Shown here one piece after another: positions 1 through 4,141 of a stretch of 8,615 bases of DNA; the stretch's first letter is position 1; each line of letters begins with the position of its first letter. Position numbers and translations under genes: made by a program. This DNA comes from Oleiagrimonas sp036379395 (GTDB lineage Bacteria; Pseudomonadota; Gammaproteobacteria; Xanthomonadales; Rhodanobacteraceae): contig DASVGR010000075.1 of the NCBI GenBank assembly GCA_036379395.1, positions 1-8,615 on the forward strand. Direction: 5' to 3'. The notes under the pieces are model-generated. The model had not been told where the DNA came from. It made no database searches and worked only from the letters and a program-made list of their open reading frames with translations.

Positions 1-70
1 GGCGGTACAAGGATCGAACTTGTGACACCTGCCGTGTGAAGGCAGTGCTCTACCGCTGAGCTAACCGCCC
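1..70 (-). tRNA. tRNA-Val (anticodon CAC), 3' end cut by window edge
   Basis: Read on the minus strand, the sequence folds as a standard cloverleaf. The acceptor strand GGGCGGT pairs with ACCGCC at the window edge. The D arm is GCTC/GAGC, the anticodon stem CTGCC/GGCAG encloses the loop TTCACAC, the variable loop has 5 nt, and the T arm ACAAG/CTTGT encloses TTCGATC. The anticodon is CAC (positions 38-36), which reads the valine codon GUG. The last acceptor base, the discriminator and any encoded CCA lie to the left of position 1, so the gene is partial. The 5' end at position 70 is fixed by the first acceptor base. A good sigma70 promoter lies just upstream. Confidence 0.95.
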
Positions 71-78
71 CGAAGGGA

Positions 79-101
79 GCCGGCATTTTACGGATGCCGG
101 C
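79..101. repeat. 8-bp perfect inverted repeat overlapping the tRNA promoter
   Basis: GCCGGCAT (79-86) and ATGCCGGC (94-101) are perfectly complementary across a 7-nt spacer. One arm overlaps the end of the -10 box and the discriminator, and the other lies in the 17-bp spacer. No T-run follows on either strand, so it is not a typical intrinsic terminator. It may be an operator-like dyad, or the arms may simply be GC-rich discriminator and spacer sequence. Confidence 0.6.
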
Positions 102-113
102 CCGTCGGGTCAA
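85..113 (-). promoter_or_regulatory. sigma70 promoter of the tRNA-Val gene
   Basis: On the minus strand a -35 box TTGACC (113-108, 5/6 to consensus) and a -10 box TAAAAT (90-85, 5/6) are separated by exactly 17 bp. The predicted transcript start falls near 78, giving a leader of roughly 8 nt before the mature tRNA 5' end at 70. The segment between the -10 box and the start is GC-rich (GCCGGC). This is the kind of discriminator known from stringently controlled stable-RNA promoters, so ppGpp/DksA repression is a reasonable inference. Confidence 0.75.
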
Positions 114-176
114 TGGGCAAACAGCGATTGTGCCCGACTGGATGACGCAGAAGCGGATGCAGCCGATGTGGATGCT

Positions 177-407
177 TTTGTAGGAGCCCGCCTGCGGGCG
201 AACAGATCTTGCCATGCACCAGCATCAAGCCATCGCGCGCAGGCGCGCTCCTACAAAGATCACAAGCCATGACCATGCGCCTGTAGGAGCCCGCCTGCGG
301 GCGAAGGGATCTGGCCTTGCATTGACATCAAGCCATCGCGCGCGGGCGCGCTCCTACAAAAATCACAAGCCATGACCACGCGCCTGTAGGAGCCCGCCTG
401 CGGGCGA
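177..407. repeat. Tandem REP/BIME array, 103-bp period
   Basis: Two full BIMEs and one half unit occur in tandem. Unit A is 180-254, unit B is 283-357 and the half unit C is 386-407, so successive starts are exactly 103 bp apart. Each full unit begins with GTAGGAGCCCGCCTGCGGGC, a REP with a GCCCGC-CT-GCGGGC palindrome. It ends with an inverted second REP whose core is GCGCGC-(A/G)G-GCGCGC followed by GCTCCTAC. The 28-bp linkers 255-282 and 358-385 are nearly identical and share ATCACAAGCCATGACCA. A and B differ at roughly a tenth of positions. Such intergenic elements are usually moved by REP-associated tyrosine transposases (RAYTs); no RAYT gene is present here. The array fills most of the 71-423 gap, and I see no gene in that gap. 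Confidence 0.92.
386..407 (-). terminator. REP hairpin just downstream of the LTA-synthase-like gene
   Basis: The half unit C lies 16 nt beyond the stop codon at 424-426. In the transcript it gives a short strong stem (GCCCG-CAGG-CGGGC). No U-tract follows, so it is not a classical intrinsic terminator. REP hairpins in this position are known to shield mRNA 3' ends or to promote Rho-dependent ending, and one of these roles is a reasonable guess. Confidence 0.3.
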
Positions 408-423
408 TGAAACAGCGTCGTTC

Positions 424-2610
424 TCAATCCGTGGTCGGTGCCGTCGAAGTCGCCGATGCCGGTGCCGCGGTGGAAGCGGCCGGCGCGGGCAATTCCGGGA
501 CCGGCGTGGCATCGCTCTTGCGCCACTTCATGCGGCCGGAATGGAACTCGTCGTAGGCCACCTGGTAGTACGCGACAGCCTGGTCCAGCGCGGTCTTGTC
601 GATGTCCGGGTACGGCGTCGCGGCGCCCGTTTGCACGTCCGGCTTGACCTGCATGACCTTGCCCTTGGGCATCAAAATCGTCTGCCGACCGTTGTGGTAG
701 TAGCCCAGGTTGATGTACGTGGACGAGAACGCGCGGTCCATGCTTGGCGGCACGGCCAGCACGTTGTAGCCGAAGAAGCGGCTGCGGTAGCTGAAGTTGA
801 GCAGGCCCAGCAGCGTCGGTGCGATGTCGATCTGGCTGGTGATGCGGCTGACCACGCGCGGCTTGATGTGCGCCGGCGAGTAGATGAACAACGGGATGTG
901 ATAGTGGTTGAGCGGAATGCGCGAAATGCCCGCGCTGTGCGCGCAATGGTCGGCCGTGATCACGAACACCGTGTTCTTGAAATACGGCTTTTTGCTCATG
1001 CGCTTGATGAAATCACCCAGCGCCCAGTCGGTGTACTTGACCGCACCGTTGCGCTCGCCAAACGGCATGTCCACCCTGCCCTTGGGCCACGTGTACGGAC
1101 GATGGTTGGACGTGGTCATGATCTGCAAGAAGAACGGCTTGCCTTCGGCGTGGATCTTGTCGGCCTGCAGCATCGCCAGGCTGAACAGGTCCTCATCGGC
1201 CACGCCCCACACGTTGGAACTGTGGATCTTCATCGTCGGCGGAATGTCGCGGCGGTCAATGTCGATGTAGCCATTGCTGCCGAAAAACTCGTTCATGTTG
1301 TCGAACTGGCCGTAGCCGCCGTACACGAACTCGCTGACGTAGCCGTGGTTGTCGAAAATCTTGCCCAGCGAGAACAGATCCTCGTTGTGCTTCTGGTGGA
1401 TGAGCGAATTGCCCGGCGTGGGCGGCACCGACAGCGTCACCGCTTCCAGCCCGCGCACCGTGCGCGTGCCGTTGGCGTACATGTGGTCGAAAAACAGGCT
1501 GTTGTCGGCCAGCTTGTCGAGAAACGGCGTCAGGTGCAGCTTGTCGCCGAAGCGCGTCATGTACTTGGCCGACAGGCTTTCCACCGTGATCAACACCACA
1601 TTGAGCTTTTGCGGCGTGCCCGGATTGCGCACGATGCGCGTGAGGTCTTTCGGGTCGCTGCTGACGAACGTCGAACGCGGCGTCTTCATCAGCCCGCGCA
1701 CGATGCTGTAGGCCTGGTTTTCCGGCAGCGTCTTGTAAAACTTCTGGTAGTTGAGGTCTTCGTTGCGGTAGGCGGCGAAAAACTGGTACATGCCGTTGCC
1801 GGCCAGCGAATTGACGAAGCTGTTGTCGGTGACGTTTTTCATGCCGGCGTTGACGCCGAACGCCGTGGCCACCGTCACCACCAGCCAGCCGATCACGACC
1901 AGCGTACGTTTGCCAAAATGGCTGGTGTCATCACGCGTGGCCAACGCCTTGCGGCTGAGCACCATGATGATGATCACGCCGATGACGATGAACGCCAGCC
2001 AGCGCCCGATCGGATACGACTCGGTGATGTTGCCGATCACCTCGCTGGTGTAGACCAGATAATCCACCGCCACGAAGTTGAAGCGCGTGGAAAACTCGTT
2101 CCAGAACGTGATGTCAGCCGCGCTGGCAAACACCATGATGAAAAGCAGGATCAGGCACAGCAGCCGCAACAACCACTTGCCCGTGCGCGAGGTGTAATTG
2201 AACGCCGCCATCGGCAGCAAAAACAGGTACGGCAGCAGAATCGGCCACGCGGTCTTGAAGTCCGCATCAAAACGCCAGCGCAGCAGCCCCGCGACAATCA
2301 GCAGCACCACCGTCAGCCCGATCGCCCATGTCAGCCAGCGCTTCCAGCCGGGCAGCATTCCCGACCGGGTCGGCACCAGCCACAGGAACAGCACCAGCGG
2401 CCAGGCGAAATAGACAAACGTGACCAGGTCGTAGCCCAACCCCACGCCAAACGCATACAGCCAGTACAACGGACTGGCCGGAATGCCCGAGCCAGTCATC
2501 GCCAGCAGAATCACCCGCTCGACAAACGAAATGACAAGGAAGCAAACGCCCAGCCAGATCAGCGGGCGGAAACGTCGATACAACGAGCTCGATGAAGACG
2601 ATGCGGTCAT
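424..2610 (-). CDS. LTA synthase/OpgB-like membrane sulfatase-superfamily transferase
   Basis: Predicted inner-membrane enzyme of the alkaline phosphatase/sulfatase superfamily (LtaS/MdoB type). Members transfer phosphoglycerol from phosphatidylglycerol to an extracytoplasmic acceptor. In Gram-negatives the likely acceptors are periplasmic glucans or other envelope glycans, but the substrate cannot be read here. The first ~255 residues hold about seven hydrophobic segments (roughly 18-38, two within 49-79, 94-110, 122-138, 145-165, 203-219, plus one near 236-254). The periplasmic catalytic domain starts near 336. Numbered from the ATG at 2610 (728 aa), family motifs are the metal-ligand-like E344 (TVESLS), the probable nucleophile T384 in NGTRTVRG, H503 (TSNHRP) and D554-H555 (TADH). 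The last ~28 residues are Ala/Pro/Ser/Thr-rich. A TTG two codons upstream (2616) is an alternative start, but the ATG is preferred; neither has a strong ribosome site. The gene is probably monocistronic. Confidence 0.88.
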   Translation of the reverse strand: MTASSSSSSLYRRFRPLIWLGVCFLVISFVERVILLAMTGSGIPASPLYWLYAFGVGLGYDLVTFVYFAWPLVLFLWLVPTRSGMLPGWKRWLTWAIGLTVVLLIVAGLLRWRFDADFKTAWPILLPYLFLLPMAAFNYTSRTGKWLLRLLCLILLFIMVFASAADITFWNEFSTRFNFVAVDYLVYTSEVIGNITESYPIGRWLAFIVIGVIIIMVLSRKALATRDDTSHFGKRTLVVIGWLVVTVATAFGVNAGMKNVTDNSFVNSLAGNGMYQFFAAYRNEDLNYQKFYKTLPENQAYSIVRGLMKTPRSTFVSSDPKDLTRIVRNPGTPQKLNVVLITVESLSAKYMTRFGDKLHLTPFLDKLADNSLFFDHMYANGTRTVRGLEAVTLSVPPTPGNSLIHQKHNEDLFSLGKIFDNHGYVSEFVYGGYGQFDNMNEFFGSNGYIDIDRRDIPPTMKIHSSNVWGVADEDLFSLAMLQADKIHAEGKPFFLQIMTTSNHRPYTWPKGRVDMPFGERNGAVKYTDWALGDFIKRMSKKPYFKNTVFVITADHCAHSAGISRIPLNHYHIPLFIYSPAHIKPRVVSRITSQIDIAPTLLGLLNFSYRSRFFGYNVLAVPPSMDRAFSSTYINLGYYHNGRQTILMPKGKVMQVKPDVQTGAATPYPDIDKTALDQAVAYYQVAYDEFHSGRMKWRKSDATPVPELPAPAASTAAPASATSTAPTTD

Positions 2611-2639
2611 GTACAACGGCCTGGGGAAAGTGACAGGCC

Positions 2640-2645
2640 ATTATG
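2640..2645 (-). promoter_or_regulatory. Candidate -10 box for the LTA-synthase-like gene
   Basis: CATAAT (5/6 to TATAAT) lies about 30 nt upstream of the chosen ATG on the minus strand. No convincing -35 box is seen 16-18 bp further upstream; the region reads around TGTTTC. The call rests on the -10 match and its position, so it is tentative. The nearby BIME begins 44 bp beyond it. Confidence 0.3.
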
Positions 2646-2688
2646 CCCCGAGCGCCTTATCAGAAACACAGCGCCGCGCGACTTTTGG

Positions 2689-2760
2689 TGGGAGCCGCCT
2701 GCGGGCGATGGGATCTGGCCATGTACCAACATCTGGCCATCGCGCGCGGGCGCGCTCCCA
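2689..2760. repeat. BIME unit D (TGGGAGC...GCTCCCA)
   Basis: It has the same architecture as units A and B: outer arms TGGGAGC (2689-2695) and GCTCCCA (2754-2760) enclose the GC-rich REP palindromes and the shared core GGATCTGGCCATGT. One C is missing in the left REP (GAGCCGCC instead of GAGCCCGCC), which weakens that palindrome. It lies between the leftward LTA-synthase-like gene and the rightward antitoxin relic. It is in the same orientation as unit E, and the two share a CTTTT(T)GGTGGG left flank. Confidence 0.9.
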
Positions 2761-2762
2761 TC

Positions 2763-2879
2763 ATCGAAGCAGAAGCAACAAAACATCGTGAAGTTGGCAT
2801 CCCTTGTCAAAGCTTGATCAATCTCTATCTCCGGGACTGCGCGGCAGAGCATCGCAAGCTCGATCTGTCCTGGAAGTAG
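2763..2879 (+). pseudogene. Truncated relic of a CopG/BrnA-like antitoxin gene
   Basis: The frame ending at the TAG 2877-2879 encodes VGIPCQSLINLYLRDC followed by AAEHRKLDLSWK. This matches my memory of the C-terminus of CopG/BrnA-type ribbon-helix-helix antitoxins, which typically read GIPYQ-LIN-YLRDC followed by a basic tail ending near LxW. The similarity is clear from about 2787. The 24 nt to the left may belong to it, and the rest of the N-terminus is absent, replaced by BIME D. In BrnTA-type operons the toxin precedes the antitoxin, so both the toxin and the antitoxin N-terminus would have been lost on the left. An in-frame ATG at 2721 inside the BIME could give a 52-aa product, but there is no good ribosome site. 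No database comparison was possible. Confidence 0.6.
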
Positions 2880-2899
2880 ACGCTGGCAATAGGCTTCAG

Positions 2900-2920
2900 T
2901 GCATGCCAATGCAGTAGAAT
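2900..2920 (+). promoter_or_regulatory. Candidate promoter and operator of the TA module
   Basis: TAGAAT (2915-2920, 5/6 to the -10 consensus) lies 28 nt before the antitoxin ATG. Immediately upstream is the inverted repeat TGCAT (2900-2904) / ATGCA (2909-2913) with a 4-nt spacer. A dyad touching the -10 region is what autorepression by an antitoxin or TA complex would use. No good -35 box is seen at the ideal spacing; TTCAGT at 2895 is too close. Confidence 0.4.
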
Positions 2921-2948
2921 CTGGATAGCCAACTCTACGGAGACTGTC

Positions 2949-3173
2949 ATGCCTACCCAGCTTGCTACCCTCGAAGCCGAAGCCCTGAAGCTCTCTCCCG
3001 AAGACCGTGTTTTGCTCGCGGATCATGTTCTCGCAAGCTTGCAAGAGCAAAGTGAAGTGGAGGAGGCTTGGGCCGTTGAGATCGAACGGCGCTTGGCCGA
3101 AGTCGAAGCTGGGGCTGTCAAGCCTGTTCCATTGGCGTTGGCGATTCAGCATGCCCGCCAGACGCTTGCGTGA
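2949..3173 (+). CDS. Type II antitoxin, addiction-module component family (PF09720-like)
   Basis: A 74-aa acidic protein expected to bind and neutralise the toxin encoded immediately downstream and to repress their shared promoter. It has the features of the short 'putative addiction module component' family: an N-terminal helix with LSPEDRVLLADHVLASL (residues 15-31), then VEEAWAVEIERRLAEVEAG (37-55) and a short proline-containing tail. The length is normal for the family. The ATG at 2949 is supported by a GGAGA ribosome site at 2939-2943, 5 nt upstream. Its TGA overlaps the toxin's GTG start by 4 nt, a translational-coupling arrangement typical of TA operons. The assignment is from pattern recognition of the sequence. 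Confidence 0.85.
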   Translation: MPTQLATLEAEALKLSPEDRVLLADHVLASLQEQSEVEEAWAVEIERRLAEVEAGAVKPVPLALAIQHARQTLA

Positions 3174-3463
3174 AGGTTTCCCTTGCACCGGGGGCGGAAC
3201 AGGATCTTGTTGAGGGCAGCCTGCATTACGCACGGGAAGCAAACGAGGACTTGGGGCTGGCTTTCATCTCGGAGTTCGAGCGATCGGCAACGCTTCTGGC
3301 TGAGCAACCATACCTTGGCGCACCTTGGCGCGGGCAGGTCCGTCGATTTCCGTTGCGGCACTTTCCCTACAGCATTATTTACTACCTCAGCCAAGCCAGA
3401 GTACGCATCCTCGCGGTCGCTCATCAAGGCCGCAAGCTAGGTTTCTGGCGGGAACGTACGTAG
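3170..3463 (+). CDS. Type II toxin, ParE/RelE family
   Basis: A 97-aa basic protein of the ParE/RelE plasmid-stabilisation fold. It opens with LAPGAEQDLVEGSLHYARE (residues 5-23), where the family's first two helices lie. A helical stretch FISEFERSATLLAEQP (32-47) follows, then the strand motif RRFPLRHFPYSIIYYL (58-73) and LAVAHQGRKLGFWRER (81-96), which correspond to the conserved C-terminal strands and the basic W-R end. ParE members poison DNA gyrase and RelE members cleave ribosome-bound mRNA; the sequence alone does not decide which. Translation starts at GTG 3170, overlapping the antitoxin stop as GTGA. The reading frame is full-length and unbroken, so the module looks intact. Confidence 0.87.
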   Translation: MKVSLAPGAEQDLVEGSLHYAREANEDLGLAFISEFERSATLLAEQPYLGAPWRGQVRRFPLRHFPYSIIYYLSQARVRILAVAHQGRKLGFWRERT

Positions 3464-3549
3464 TTACCCGTTCTTCGTCCAATCGCCAGCCTGACGGTTG
3501 CTTCATGCAAACGTGGCCGGGCCTTCCGATATGCGGATGCGGCTTTTTG

Positions 3550-3624
3550 GTGGGAGCCCGCCTGCGGGCGAAAGGATCTGGCCATGTGCCAGCATCAAGC
3601 CGTCGCGCGCGGGCGCGCTCCCAC
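3550..3624. repeat. BIME unit E (GTGGGAGC...GCTCCCAC)
   Basis: A 75-nt unit of the same length as A and B, with outer arms GTGGGAGC (3550-3557) and GCTCCCAC (3617-3624). The inner palindromes are GCCCGCCTGCGGGC and GCGCGCGGGCGCGC. Aligned with unit D it shows about seven substitutions and one indel. It lies 86 nt past the toxin stop and 19 nt past the convergent pilE stop, so it is the only strong structure available to end transcripts from both sides. No U-tract follows on either strand. I see no gene in 3464-3643. Confidence 0.9.
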
Positions 3625-3643
3625 AGACAAAGTAGGCGCGACG

Positions 3644-4129
3644 TCAGCTACCCCAGCATTCTTTCAGCGTGCCTGTACCGCCTTTCCCGCGCTGGCCTGC
3701 CTGATCCAACGACAACACACCACACTTGGTATCGCGCGTCAGCTGGGCGTTGATCGGGGTCGCGTCAACCACATAGGCCGACGTGGATGCGCTGGCCAAA
3801 GTGTAGCTGTAGTTCTGACTGGTCTGGTGCGCGCAATCAAGCAGTGGCAAGGTATTGGCCGTGGTGCCGGTACCTGCAGCATTCTCGGCCTTGGCGTAGT
3901 TGAGGTTGGTCGTGTAATAGCGTTCCATGTAATTGGAGAGCTCCGACAGGCAACTCTCCGCCGCCACGCGATGCGTGCGCACGATGTAACGCGTGTAGCT
4001 GGGGTAAGCCAGCGCGGCCAGGATGGCGATGATGGCCACCACGATCATCAGTTCGATCAGTGTGAAGCCGGCCACCGCACACAGGCGCCGGCGCACGACC
4101 GACACCCGAAGATTGTCATTGCAGTTCAT
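3644..4129 (-). CDS. pilE: Type IV pilin PilE (minor pilin)
   Basis: A 161-aa prepilin. After a 21-aa basic leader (VVRRRLCAVAG) the prepilin-peptidase site G21|F22 is followed by FTLIELMIVVAIIAILAALA, the conserved hydrophobic alpha-1 helix with Glu at mature position 5 (E26). Then comes the PilE/ComP-like stretch YPSYTRYIVRTHRVAAESC. The mature protein would be about 140 aa. Four cysteines (60, 99, 136, 158) are visible; the last two probably form the C-terminal D-region disulfide. It starts 12 nt after the pilY1 stop, and the gap contains the ribosome site AGGGGGA, so it belongs to the same operon. The leader is longer than the 6-7 residues common in major pilins, so a slightly later start is possible. 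Pilins of this type co-assemble with PilX and PilY1 at the pilus tip. The downstream gene is the convergent toxin. Confidence 0.92.
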   Translation of the reverse strand: MNCNDNLRVSVVRRRLCAVAGFTLIELMIVVAIIAILAALAYPSYTRYIVRTHRVAAESCLSELSNYMERYYTTNLNYAKAENAAGTGTTANTLPLLDCAHQTSQNYSYTLASASTSAYVVDATPINAQLTRDTKCGVLSLDQAGQRGKGGTGTLKECWGS

Positions 4130-4141
4130 CGTTTCCCCCTG

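Noticed and set aside
79..101. Intrinsic terminator
   Set aside because: The stem is strong but no T-run follows on either strand, and it overlaps the tRNA promoter.
177..407. CRISPR array
   Set aside because: The 103-bp period, internal palindromes, conserved 'spacers' and lack of cas genes fit REP/BIME repeats, not CRISPR.
260..946. Leftward frame running from the REP array into the LTA-synthase-like gene
   Set aside because: It is a shifted frame over a recognisable coding region and repeats, with a His/Arg/Gln/Gly-rich low-complexity product.
541..2595. Long rightward open frame (684 codons) opposite the LTA-synthase-like gene
   Set aside because: Its product is rich in Arg, His, Gln, Val and Asp with no recognisable domain, as expected of an antisense shadow of a high-GC gene. 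The leftward frame has clear membrane segments and catalytic motifs.
2607..3242. Leftward frame covering BIME D and the TA module
   Set aside because: It is antisense to the clear antitoxin and passes through repeat DNA. The rightward antitoxin and toxin have family motifs, a ribosome site and a typical 4-nt overlap.
3517..3548. Intrinsic terminator of the toxin ending in TTTTT
   Set aside because: Only short 3-4 bp stems can be drawn before the T-run, so a terminator is not supported.
2689..3624. Insertion sequence or composite transposon around the TA module
   Set aside because: No transposase, no terminal repeats of an IS family and no target duplication are visible; only BIME copies bracket the region.
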